Below, in pieces: positions 23,636-39,296 of a stretch of DNA of 64,000 nucleotides. The stretch comes from Paraburkholderia bannensis. Lineage in GTDB: Bacteria; Pseudomonadota; Gammaproteobacteria; Burkholderiales; Burkholderiaceae. Below the pieces are notes generated by a model, which saw only the letters and a list, made by a program, of their open reading frames with translations, searched no databases and was not told the origin of the DNA. The stretch's first letter is position 1; each line of letters begins with the position of its first letter. The stretch spans positions 186,001 to 250,000 of the forward strand of contig NZ_JACHBW010000004.1 in NCBI RefSeq assembly GCF_014200455.1, read 5' to 3'. The translations under genes were made by a program, and so were the position numbers.

Positions 23636-26600
23636 ATGGAACTTCCCCACGCCTATGCGCCGCGGATCTACTTCGTCCATTCCGTCCTCGTTGGGGCGCT
23701 CGACGCGTGGCCTGCGCAATTCGCGCACGCTGCGTCGCTCGGCTTCGACCATGTCCTGATCGGCGGCCTGTTCGCGCCCGGCGCGTCAGGCGACGACCGC
23801 ATCATCGCCGATCACACCCGTTTGCATCCCGCTTTCGGCTCGCAGGAACGCGTGGACGACGCGTTGCGCCTGCTCGTCACCGCCGCGCGCGCACGCGGCC
23901 TCACCCTGCTCGCGGACTTGACGCTCGACCGCACGGCGGCGGACGGCGCACTCTACGCCGAACATCCCGAATGGTTTCATCCGTTCGAGCCCGAGGATGC
24001 CCGCCTCGATCCTCGCCACGGCCATCTGGACGCCAACGTCGCCTACGCCGATTGCGATCGCGCGGGCGCGGCACTCGCGCTCTGGTGGACGCAACTGGCC
24101 TTGCGCCTGGCCGATGCTGGCCTTGGCGGCTTTCGCATCGATTCGCCGCATCGCGTGCCCGCAAGCGCTCTGCGCGCCATCTTCGACGGCGTGCGCGCCA
24201 GTCACGCCCAGACGCGCTGGCTCGCGGCCACGCCCGGCCTCGCGCGCGACGAGATCGCCCAACTGGAGGGCGCGGGCTTCGACGCCGCCTTCACCTCGCT
24301 GCGCTGGTGGGACTTTTCCGAGCGCTGGATGATCGAGGAACACGCCGTGGTGCGGCGCGTGGGCTCGCCCGTCACGTTCCCCGAAGCGCCCTACGGCACG
24401 CGTCTCGCCCACGATCTGGAAGGCGCCGCCGACGCGCGCGCCATCGAGCGCGCCTACCGGCGCATGCTGCGCACGGCGGCGGCGCTCGGCACCGGCTGGC
24501 TGGTGCCGATGGGCTTCGAATACGGTCTGCACGACGCGGTTAGCCACGGCGGCCGCGACGCGCCAGTCGAAGCGCGCTCATGGGAGCACCTCAAGGCGCA
24601 AGCGCCGTTTGACTTTTCCGCCGACATCGCGCACGCCAACGGCTTGCAGCGCGAGACTTTCATCCTGCAGACCAACGGCGAACTACGCGCGCTCAACGGC
24701 GCCGGCGCGCCGGTGGCCGCCGTGCTGCGCGGCGACCACGACGATCTGCGCGTCGCCCAGGAGGCGCTGCTCACGCTCATCAACCCCGCGCTGGCCGCGC
24801 CCGTGCGCGTGAACATGGCGCATCTGCTCGACGGCGTGCCCGGCAATTTCACGCGCTTCACGCCGCTCGACGCCCAAACCTTGCGCGGCGCGCGCCCGCC
24901 CGGGCAACGCGACGCCAGCGCGGTGCCCGACAGCTTCACGCTGCCTGCGGGCGCGTGCTGGATGTTCCGCTCGCTCGCCACCCCGCTGGTCGCGCTCGCG
25001 CCGCCCGAGGATCTGGCGAAGTCGCCCACCAGCGGCCACAAGAGCGTGCTCGAAGCGATCGCCGCGCCGCGCATCGCCATCGAAAGCGTGACGCCGTCGG
25101 TCGATCACGGCCGCTTCGTGGCCAAGCGGATTGTCGGCGAGCGCTGCGAGGTGCGCGCGGCGATCTTCGCCGAAGGCCACGACCGCATCGATGCCGCGAT
25201 TCTCTGGCGCGCCGCCGATGAAACCGCGTGGCACGAAGCGCCGATGTCGCCCGTGGCGCCCGCCGGCACCGACATGTGGAGCGGCCATTTCCCACTCGAT
25301 CGCGTGGGCCGCTACGAATTCGTGGTGATCGCCTGGCGTGACGATTTCGCCTCGCTCGTCGATCATCTGCAGAAGAAGCGCGCGGCGAACCAGCCCGTCA
25401 ATCTCGAACTCGAAGAAGCGAGCCGCCTGCTGGCGCTCGTGCTGGCCACGGCGGAAACCTCGGACGTGCCCGGCGAGGAACACGCCCGCACGCGCGCTGC
25501 GCTCGACGACATCGTCAAGCGCTTCATCGGTGCGGATACCGACGCCCGCTGCGCGCTGCTCAGCGCCAGCACGACTGCCGCCGCCGTGCGGGCCGCGCAT
25601 CACCGCCCCTTCCTCTCGCGCGACGCCACCGTACAGCGCGTGGATGCCGAGCGACCCGCGGCGCGTTTCGCGAGCTGGTACGAGATTTTTCCGCGCTCGA
25701 TGAGCGACGACGAATCGCGCCACGGCACCTGGGACGACGTGATCGCCAAGATGCCGCGCGTGCGCGACATGGGCTTCGACGTACTGTATTTCCCGCCGAT
25801 TCACCCCATTGGCCTCGCCAACCGCAAGGGCCGCAACAACTCGCTCACGGCGCAACCCGGCGACGTGGGCAGCCCCTATGCGATTGGTGCGGCCGAAGGC
25901 GGTCACACTGCTGTGCATCCTGAACTGGGCACGCTGGAAGACTTCTGCCGCATGCTCAAGGCAGCGCACGATCACGGTCTGGAAATCGCCCTCGATTTCG
26001 CGATTCAATGTTCGCCCGACCATCCGTGGCTCAAGGCGCATCCGGGCTGGTTCGCGTGGCGACCCGACGGCACGCTGCGCTACGCGGAGAATCCGCCCAA
26101 GAAGTATCAGGACATCGTGAATCCCGAGTTCTATGCGCACGATGCCAAGCCCGATCTATGGCTCGCGCTGCGCGATGTGATCCTGTTCTGGGTGGATACC
26201 GGCGTGCGCATCTTCCGCGTCGACAATCCGCACACCAAGCCGCTGCCGTTCTCGGAATGGATGATCGCCGACGTGCGCGCGCGCCATCCCGACGTCATCT
26301 TCCTTTCCGAAGCCTTCACGCGCCCGCGCCTGATGTATCGCCTCGCGAAGATCGGCTTTTCGCAGTCGTATACGTATTTCACCTGGCGCGAATCGAAGCG
26401 CGATTTCATCGCCTATCTCACCGAACTCACGCAGAGCGAAGTGCGCGATTTTTATCGGCCGAACTTCTTCGTCAATACGCCGGATATCAATCCGCGCTAT
26501 CTGCAGAACGGCGCACGCTCGATTCACCTGATACGCGCCGCGCTCGCCTCGCTGCTTTCCGGACTCTGGGGCGTGTACAGCGGCTTCGAACTGTGCGAGG

Positions 26601-27150
26601 CGCGGCCACTACCCAATAGCGAAGAATATCTGGACTCCGAAAAATATCAGTTGCGTGCGTGGGACTGGAACCGGCCAGGCAACATCATTGCCGAAATCGC
26701 CGCGCTCAACCGCATCCGCCGTGCCAACCCCGCATTGCAGACGCATCTGGGCGTGACCTTCCTGAGCGCGCATAGCGACGCCATTCTGTGCTTCGAGAAG
26801 GCCACGCCCGCGCGCGACAACGTGATCGTCGTCGCCATCAATCTCGATGCCTGGAACGAACAAGGCGCCGATATCGAACTGTCGTGGGCGACTTTCCAGC
26901 AATGGCAGCTCGACGAGCATGCGCGCCTCGCGGTGGTCGATGAAATGACGGGCGAGCGCTTCGAATGGCGGGGCCGCTGGCAGCATGTGCGGCTCGATCC
27001 GCATACGAAGCCTTTTGCGATCTGGCGCATCGCCCCCATCGACGGCTTGCCGCGCGAAACCCCGCCGCCTGACGCCGACGATGCACAGCTTGACGCGCAA
27101 CTCGAAAGCCACCCCGAACTGGGCGATGATTTTCCGCCCGGAGGAGCGAC

Positions 27151-27154
<4 letters not shown>
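23636..27154 (+). CDS. glgE: GlgE, alpha-1,4-glucan:maltose-1-phosphate maltosyltransferase, with extra N-terminal barrel
   Basis: 1172 residues, about 500 longer than Streptomyces or mycobacterial GlgE. Residues about 479-1165 are a complete GlgE: the N-terminal domain starts RIAIESVTPSVDHGRF, the GH13 barrel has FRVDNPHTK with nucleophile Asp863 and FLSEAFTRP with acid Glu892 (the same 29-residue spacing as Asp394/Glu423 of S. coelicolor), and the barrel ends with LLSGLWGVYSGFEL. The enzyme adds maltose from maltose 1-phosphate to alpha-1,4-glucan. Residues 1-450 look like a second, decayed GH13 barrel (GFRIDSPHRVPA with Asp169, no matching Glu). First gene of the operon; it overlaps treS by 4 bases. 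Confidence 0.95.
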
Positions 27155-32794
<5,640 letters not shown>

Positions 32795-32862
32795 GCTTCG
32801 GGTAGGCGCAGCACTCATCAGGAATCCGATGCAATACAAGAAGGACGAGAAGGAGCATCGAT

Positions 32863-35079
32863 ATGGCTAACGGCATTCCCGAGCGCTTGCTGCCCGGTTC
32901 GCCGTATCCGTTGGGCGCAACATGGGACGGACTGGGCACGAACTTCGCCGTGTTTTCCGCGCATGCGTGGAGGATCGAGTTGTGCCTGTTCGACCCGACC
33001 GGGCGCAAGGAGCGCACGCGCTACACCCTGCCCGAATGCACCGACGAAATCTGGCACGGCTATCTGCCGGGTGCGCATCCTGGCACCGTCTACGGTCTGC
33101 GCGCGCACGGGCCGTATCAGCCCCATCAGGGGCACCGCTTCAATCCGTACAAGCTGCTGCTCGATCCTTACGCGCGGCGACTGGTTGGGCAGTTTCGCTG
33201 GTCGGACACGCTCTATGGGTATCGCGTGCATTCGAACCGCATGGATCTCTCGCTCGACCGGCGCGACTCTGCGCCCGCGATGGCCAAGGCCATGGTCAGC
33301 CACGAAACCTTCGACTGGTCGCATGACGTGCGCCCCAACACGCCCTGGGGCAAGACGGTGATTTACGAAACGCATCTACGTGGCATTTCGATGCTGCGCC
33401 CCGATCTGCGCTCGCATACGCGCGGCACGTTTGCCGCGCTCGGCGCGCCGCATTTCATCGACCATCTGCACGAGCTGGGCGTAACGGCCGTCGAACTGCT
33501 GCCCGTGCATGCGTTTCTCAACGAACGCTTTCTGGTGGAGCGCGGCCTGCGCAATTACTGGGGCTATAACACGGCGGCGTTCTTTGCACCCGAGCCGTCC
33601 TATCTCTCGGGCCACGATCCCGACGAAATGCGCATCGCCGTGCGCCAGTTGCATGCGGCCGGCATCGAGGTCTTTCTCGATGTGGTCTACAACCACACCT
33701 GCGAAGGCGGCGAAACCGGCCCCACGGTGTCGTGGCGCGGCCTGGACAACGCCTGCTATTACCGCTGCGTGCCCGGCGACGAGCGGCACCTCATCAACGA
33801 TACGGGCTGCGGCAACACGGTCAACCTCTCGCATCCGCGCGTGCTGCAGATGGTGGTGGATTCGTTGCGCTACTGGGTCACGTCGTATCGTATCGACGGC
33901 TTTCGTTTCGATCTGGGCGTGACGCTCGGGCGCGAGGCGCACGGTTTCGATCCCGCCAGCGGATTCTTCGACGTCCTGCGCCAGGACCCCGTCCTCTCGC
34001 AGGTCAAGCTGATTTCGGAGCCGTGGGACGTGGGGCCCGGCGGTTATCAACTGGGCAATCATCCGCCCGGATTTTCCGAATGGAACGACCGCTTTCGCGA
34101 CAGCGTGCGGCGTTACTGGCGCGGCGCGCCGGGCCAGCGCGCCGATCTTGCCGCGCGTCTCACGGGTTCCGCCGATCTGTTCGACAAACGCACGCGCCGA
34201 CCGTGGGCCTCGATCAATTTCGTCACCTCGCACGACGGCTTCACGCTCGCCGACCTGGTTTCGTACGAGCATAAGCATAACGAAGCGAATCTCGAGGAAA
34301 ACCGCGACGGCCACAACGAGAACTGGAGCGCGAACTGGGGCGTGGAAGGACCGACCGACGATCCCGCGATCCTCGATACGCGCGCGCGCGTCGCCCGGTC
34401 GATCCTGGCGACGTTGTGCGTCGCCATCGGCACGCCGATGCTGCTGGCCGGCGACGAGACGCTGCGCACGCAGCACGGCAACAACAATGCCTACTGCCAG
34501 GACAACGAAATTTCGTGGCTCGACTGGTCGCTCGCAGCCACGCCACAGGCCAGGGCGATGACCGCGTTCGTCGCGCGCGCGATCGCGCTGCGCCGGGATC
34601 ATCCCTTGCTGAGGGAAACGCACTTTCTGTTCGGCGACCGCGAGGTGCTATCGGGCATGCACGACATCGACTGGTTCGACCAACACGGCGAGCGGCTTTC
34701 GCCCGAGGCGTGGCAGGACCCGGACGCCCGCGTGCTCGCGGTGCGGCGCGCGGGAGCGGGCCTCGACGGCGAATTGGAAGTATTGTTGATGATGCTGAAC
34801 GCCTCGTCGCATGGCGTGAAGTTTACGGCGCCTGCGCCGCACCTGGCGTGGTGCGTGCTGCTCGACACCGCGCGCCCCGAGGCGCCGCCGCAGGGCTTGA
34901 GCGACGTGACGTTCGAGGTTGCCGCACACGCGCTGGTGGTGCTCTGCGCGCGGCCTTCGCAGCGCGCGACGCGCGATGCCGCGACAGAGGCGGGCGTTGA
35001 GAACAACGGCAACGGTCCGCCGCCGCCCGACCCGCGTCAGCCCGCCGCGAAAGACGTTCACGATCACGCTGCTGAATAG
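32863..35079 (+). CDS. glgX: Glycogen debranching enzyme GlgX
   Basis: 738-residue isoamylase-type GH13 enzyme that hydrolyses alpha-1,6 branches of glycogen. It begins with GSPYPLGATWDGLGTNFAVFS, the conserved GlgX/TreX N-terminus. Barrel motifs are DVVYNHTCEGGE, GFRFDLGVTLGRE (nucleophile Asp), LISEPWDVGPGGYQLG (acid Glu) and FVTSHDGFTLADLVSYEHKHNEAN; substrate-site residues NWSANWGVEG and LLAGDETLRTQHGNNNAYCQ are also present. The C-terminus is slightly extended by a Pro/Asn-rich tail. AAGGAG lies before the ATG. The 68-base gap after glgB is the largest inside the operon. Confidence 0.96.
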   Translation: MANGIPERLLPGSPYPLGATWDGLGTNFAVFSAHAWRIELCLFDPTGRKERTRYTLPECTDEIWHGYLPGAHPGTVYGLRAHGPYQPHQGHRFNPYKLLLDPYARRLVGQFRWSDTLYGYRVHSNRMDLSLDRRDSAPAMAKAMVSHETFDWSHDVRPNTPWGKTVIYETHLRGISMLRPDLRSHTRGTFAALGAPHFIDHLHELGVTAVELLPVHAFLNERFLVERGLRNYWGYNTAAFFAPEPSYLSGHDPDEMRIAVRQLHAAGIEVFLDVVYNHTCEGGETGPTVSWRGLDNACYYRCVPGDERHLINDTGCGNTVNLSHPRVLQMVVDSLRYWVTSYRIDGFRFDLGVTLGREAHGFDPASGFFDVLRQDPVLSQVKLISEPWDVGPGGYQLGNHPPGFSEWNDRFRDSVRRYWRGAPGQRADLAARLTGSADLFDKRTRRPWASINFVTSHDGFTLADLVSYEHKHNEANLEENRDGHNENWSANWGVEGPTDDPAILDTRARVARSILATLCVAIGTPMLLAGDETLRTQHGNNNAYCQDNEISWLDWSLAATPQARAMTAFVARAIALRRDHPLLRETHFLFGDREVLSGMHDIDWFDQHGERLSPEAWQDPDARVLAVRRAGAGLDGELEVLLMMLNASSHGVKFTAPAPHLAWCVLLDTARPEAPPQGLSDVTFEVAAHALVVLCARPSQRATRDAATEAGVENNGNGPPPPDPRQPAAKDVHDHAAE

Positions 35080-35094
35080 CCCCAGGAACCGTCC

Positions 35095-37032
35095 ATGGCC
35101 TCGCATCCCGACTCTCCCCATCACTCGCATTCGACTCACGAGCCGCATGTTCGCCGTTACATGCACTGTCTGCCGTTTGGCGCGCAGCTGACGGGCGCAG
35201 CGCTCGCGCAGCCGCACACGCGCTTTCGCTTCTGGGCGCCGTCGTGCAGCGCCGTGCAGGTGGTGTTCGAAGACACGGACGGCGAGGAAGCCGCCGCGCC
35301 GCTCGACATGACCCCTTCGCACAACGGCTGGTTCGAGGCGCAGGCGGCTTGCGGCGCGGGCACGCTTTATCGCTACCGCATCGATGGCGGGCAACGCGTG
35401 CCCGACCCCGCTTCACGCTTCCAGCCGCGAGGCGTGCACGGCCCGAGCGAAGTGCTCGACGCGCGCGCCTACGCCTGGCAGCACACGCATTGGCGTGGCC
35501 GTCCGTGGGAAGAAACCGTGCTTTACGAGTTGCACGTAGGCGCGCTCGGCGGCTATCGCGGCGTGATGAAGCGCCTGCCCGCGCTCGCCGATATCGGCAT
35601 CACGGCCATCGAACTGATGCCGCTGAACGATTATCCCGGCGAGCGCGGCTGGGGTTACGACGTGGTGCTGCCCTATGCACCGCACGCGGCCTACGGTACG
35701 CCCGAGGAACTCAAGGAACTGATCGACACCGCGCACGGGCTGGGCATGCAGGTGTTTCTCGACGTGGTCTACAACCACTTCGGCCCGGATGGCAACTTTC
35801 TCGGCCAGTACGCGAAGCCCTTTTTCAAGGCCGGCACGCACACGCCCTGGGGCGAAGCGCTCGACTTCGACCGCCCCGAAGTGCGCGACTTCTACAGTGA
35901 CAACGCGCTTTACTGGCTGAACGAATATCGCTTCGACGGCCTGCGTCTGGACGCCGTGCACGCGATCGACAATCCCGAATGGCTGCGCGAACTCGCCGAT
36001 CATGTGCACGCGCGCGTGGAGCCGGGCCGCCATGTGCATCTGGTGCTGGAAAACGAGCACAACGAAGCCAATCTGCTGGAAACGCATTTCAACGCGCAAT
36101 GGAACGACGACGTCCATCACGCGCTGCATGTCATGCTCACCGGCGAATCGGAAGGCTATTACCGCGGCTTTACCGATCATCCGATCCAGAAACTCGCGCG
36201 GGCGCTGGCCGAAGGTTTCGTGTATCAGGGCGATCCATCCCCGGTGCACGACGGCAAACCGCGCGGCGAACCCAGCGGGCATCTGACGCCTACTTCGTTC
36301 GTGATGTTTTTGCAGAATCACGACCAGATCGGCAATCGCGCATTCGGCGATCGTCTGCGCTCGCTCGCCGACGACGACGCCCTGCGCGCGGCCACCGCGC
36401 TGCTGCTGCTTTCACCGCAGATTCCGCTGCTGTTCATGGAGGAGGAATACGGCTCGACCCAGCCGTTCCAGTTTTTCACGGCCTTTGAAGGCGATCTCGC
36501 CGATGCGGTGCGCGAAGGCCGCCGCCGTGAATTCAAGGCATTCGCCTCGTTCAACGACGAAAAGCGGCGTGCGCAGATTCCCGATCCGAACGACGTGCAG
36601 ACTTTCATCAACTCGTCGCCGCCCGCCGATGCGCCGCTCGACGACGAACGGCGCGCCTGGATGCACTTTTATCGATCCGCGCTGGTGGTGCGCGCGCGCC
36701 TGCTGATGCCCCGACTTCACAATGCGCGCGCGCTGGGCGCGAAGGTGCTTGCCGACGACGAAGCCAACGGCGCGCGCGCGCTGATCGCGCGCTGGCGTCT
36801 GGACGATGGCGAGACATGGACGATCGCGCTCAATCTCGGCCACGACAGCGTGCCGCTCGAAACCCCGCCCGAAGGCATGGTGGTGTTCGAAACGCCGCCA
36901 CGCGCGCGCGACCGCACGGACAACGGCGTGCTACCCGAAAGCGCCTGCGTGGTCTGGGTCACTGGCAACGCGCCCGAGTACGCACAGCATCACGACGCGC
37001 GCATTGTGCGGCGCGAGGAGCCGCTCGCATGA
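35095..37032 (+). CDS. treZ: Malto-oligosyltrehalose trehalohydrolase TreZ
   Basis: 645-residue GH13 enzyme that releases trehalose from malto-oligosyltrehalose made by TreY. The N-terminal E-set domain (TRFRFWAPSCSAVQVVFEDTDG) is followed by the barrel: VLYELHVGAL, ELMPLNDYPGERGWGYDVV, DVVYNHFGPDGNFL, GLRLDAVHAIDN, LVLENEHNEANLL and MFLQNHDQIGNRAFGDRL, all standard for TreZ. The N-terminus has a His-rich leader (SPHHSHSTHEPHVRRYMH) before the domain. It lies 15 bases after glgX and overlaps malQ by 4 bases. Confidence 0.96.
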   Translation: MASHPDSPHHSHSTHEPHVRRYMHCLPFGAQLTGAALAQPHTRFRFWAPSCSAVQVVFEDTDGEEAAAPLDMTPSHNGWFEAQAACGAGTLYRYRIDGGQRVPDPASRFQPRGVHGPSEVLDARAYAWQHTHWRGRPWEETVLYELHVGALGGYRGVMKRLPALADIGITAIELMPLNDYPGERGWGYDVVLPYAPHAAYGTPEELKELIDTAHGLGMQVFLDVVYNHFGPDGNFLGQYAKPFFKAGTHTPWGEALDFDRPEVRDFYSDNALYWLNEYRFDGLRLDAVHAIDNPEWLRELADHVHARVEPGRHVHLVLENEHNEANLLETHFNAQWNDDVHHALHVMLTGESEGYYRGFTDHPIQKLARALAEGFVYQGDPSPVHDGKPRGEPSGHLTPTSFVMFLQNHDQIGNRAFGDRLRSLADDDALRAATALLLLSPQIPLLFMEEEYGSTQPFQFFTAFEGDLADAVREGRRREFKAFASFNDEKRRAQIPDPNDVQTFINSSPPADAPLDDERRAWMHFYRSALVVRARLLMPRLHNARALGAKVLADDEANGARALIARWRLDDGETWTIALNLGHDSVPLETPPEGMVVFETPPRARDRTDNGVLPESACVVWVTGNAPEYAQHHDARIVRREEPLA

Positions 37033-39296
37033 AAAGCACCCCTGGCGTCACGGGCAGCGCGGCTGGTGCACAGAGCGCGAAACGCAGTGAGGCGCTCGCG
37101 GACCTGGCGCAGCGCGCGGGCTTCGAAGTCGAATGGTCGGACGCGCACGGCGTTACGCAACGCGTTCCGGACAGCACGCTCGAAGCGCTACTCGAATGCA
37201 TGGGCTTGCCGTGCGCGAACGCCACGCAGATGCGTCATAGCGTGTCGGTTCTCAATGCCGAGCAGTCGTCGCGCCGTCTGCCGCCGCTCATCACCGCCGA
37301 ATACGAAAGCGCGATCGAGTTGCCCGCATCGGTGGTTCGCACCGGCAGCCACTACCGCGTGGATCTGGAAAACGGCAAGCACATCGAAGGCCGCTTCACC
37401 TCGCCCAAGGGCGCTCCGGCCTTGCTCGCACCGCTTTCCGAACCGGGCTATCACACGCTCAGCGTCAACGATCATCGCTTGACGATAGCGGTGGCGCCGC
37501 CGCGTTGCCACAATGTCGCCGACGCCTGGCGCGCGCGCCACGGCAGCCAGGATGCGCGCGTTCCGCCGCTCTGGGGCGTCGCCGCTCAATTGTATGGACT
37601 CCGACGCAATGGCGACGGCGGCATCGGCGACTACACGGCACTGGCGACGCTCGCTGCGCACAGCGCAAAGCATGGCGCGCAGGCGCTTGCGGTCAGCCCC
37701 ACGCATGCGATGTTCTGTGCCGATCCCGGCCACTTCAGCCCGTATTCGCCGTCCTCGCGGCTCTGGCTCAATGTCACGCATATCGACCTTGCGGCCGTAT
37801 TTGGCGAGCAGGCCGCGCACGAGGCCATCGCCGCCGCGCAGGCTGGCGAAGCCTGGCGCGAACTCGAAGCACTGCCGCTGATCGACTGGCAACGCGCCGT
37901 GCCGCTCAAGCTCAAGGTGCTGCGCGTGCTGTTCGATCGTTTCGAGGCCACCGATCGCGCGAGCGCTTCGCCGCGCGCCGCCGCCTTCGACGCGTTCTGT
38001 GCGCGTGGCGGCGAAGCGCTTGAAGATCACGCGCGATTCGAAGCGCTACAGGAAGCGATGCTTCGCGATCCTTCCGGATTGCGGCACTGGCGCGACTGGC
38101 CCGAGGCGCTGCGCGATCCGCGCAATCCCGCCGTCGACACTTTCGCCACTGAACATCGCCGCGAAGTGGACTTCTATCGCTTCCTGCAATGGCTCGCTGC
38201 CGAAGGGCTTTCGCAAGCGCAGCGCAGCGCGCGCGATGCGGGCATGGCGGTCGGCCTGGTCGCCGATCTGGCCGTGGGCTGCGACGGCGCGGGCTCGCAT
38301 GCGTGGTCGCTGCCCAACGACATGCTCCAACGTGTATCGGTAGGCGCGCCGCCCGACATCTTCAACCAGGCGGGCCAGAGCTGGGGCCTCACCACGTTCT
38401 CGCCGCGCGCGATGCATAACAACGGCTTTCGCGCCTTTATCGACATGCTGCGCGCGGCGTTCGCCCATGCCGGCGGCGTGCGCATCGATCATATCCTGGG
38501 CTTGCGCCGCCTGTGGCTCGTGCCCGAAGGCGAGAGCGCAAAGCACGGCGCGTATCTGCGCTATCCGTTCGACGATCTCGTGCGTCTCATCGCGCTCGAA
38601 TCGTGGCGGCATAACGCGATCGTGATCGGCGAGGATCTGGGCACCGTGCCGCCGGGTCTGCGCGAGCGCCTGGCCGCACATGGGCTCTATGGGATTCGCG
38701 TGCTCTGGTTCGAGCGCGAAGGGGAAGGCTTCCTGCCGCCCGCGCGCTACGATCCGCACGGCGTCGCCACCACGACCACGCACGATCTGCCGACGGTGGC
38801 GGGCTGGTGGCAAGGCGCGGATATCGACTGGCGTCACCGTATCGGCCAGACGCTGCCGCGCGCGGACGGACGCGACCCTGTCGCGCTCGAACACGCGCAG
38901 CGCGAGACCGACCGCGCCGCGCTCTGGCAGGCGCTCCAGCAAACCGGCTTCGCGCCGCGCGACGCAGCCGTGCCCGCGCCCGGCGAGCCGCCCGTAAGCG
39001 GCGCGCTGGGCTATGTGGCCGCGAGCGCGAGCCCGCTCGTGACCTGCCCGCTCGAAGACCTGCTAGGACTGGCCGATCAACCGAACCTGCCCGGCTCGAT
39101 CGACGAGCACCCGAACTGGCGTCAGCGCCTGCCGCTGCCGGTCGACCAACTGTTCGCCGATCCCGGCTTCGCCGCGCGTGTAGAAACAATCGTGCGGGCG
39201 CGCGAGGCGGCGGGAACGGCAGTTGCAGGTGACAGCCATTCGAGCCACAGCGCCAGCGCACCCAGCGCGGCGCCTCCCGTTCCGCCGACGCCATGA
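37029..39296 (+). CDS. malQ: 4-alpha-glucanotransferase (amylomaltase) MalQ
   Basis: 755-residue GH77 enzyme that disproportionates malto-oligosaccharides. A MalQ-type N-terminal extension (residues about 15-150) precedes the barrel: WGVAAQLYGLRRNGDGGIGDY, SPYSPSSRLWLN, VGLVADLAVGCDGAGSHAW, GVRIDHILGLRRLWLVPEG (nucleophile Asp), VIGEDLGTVPPGL (acid Glu) and TTTHDLPTVAGWW. The start at 37029 is within the treZ stop (ATGA), and LADLAQRAGFEVEWSDAHG following is the usual N-terminal motif; longer upstream frames are artefacts of treZ. The C-terminal 30 residues are Ser/Ala/Pro-rich. It overlaps treY by 4 bases. Confidence 0.96.
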   Translation: MKSTPGVTGSAAGAQSAKRSEALADLAQRAGFEVEWSDAHGVTQRVPDSTLEALLECMGLPCANATQMRHSVSVLNAEQSSRRLPPLITAEYESAIELPASVVRTGSHYRVDLENGKHIEGRFTSPKGAPALLAPLSEPGYHTLSVNDHRLTIAVAPPRCHNVADAWRARHGSQDARVPPLWGVAAQLYGLRRNGDGGIGDYTALATLAAHSAKHGAQALAVSPTHAMFCADPGHFSPYSPSSRLWLNVTHIDLAAVFGEQAAHEAIAAAQAGEAWRELEALPLIDWQRAVPLKLKVLRVLFDRFEATDRASASPRAAAFDAFCARGGEALEDHARFEALQEAMLRDPSGLRHWRDWPEALRDPRNPAVDTFATEHRREVDFYRFLQWLAAEGLSQAQRSARDAGMAVGLVADLAVGCDGAGSHAWSLPNDMLQRVSVGAPPDIFNQAGQSWGLTTFSPRAMHNNGFRAFIDMLRAAFAHAGGVRIDHILGLRRLWLVPEGESAKHGAYLRYPFDDLVRLIALESWRHNAIVIGEDLGTVPPGLRERLAAHGLYGIRVLWFEREGEGFLPPARYDPHGVATTTTHDLPTVAGWWQGADIDWRHRIGQTLPRADGRDPVALEHAQRETDRAALWQALQQTGFAPRDAAVPAPGEPPVSGALGYVAASASPLVTCPLEDLLGLADQPNLPGSIDEHPNWRQRLPLPVDQLFADPGFAARVETIVRAREAAGTAVAGDSHSSHSASAPSAAPPVPPTP

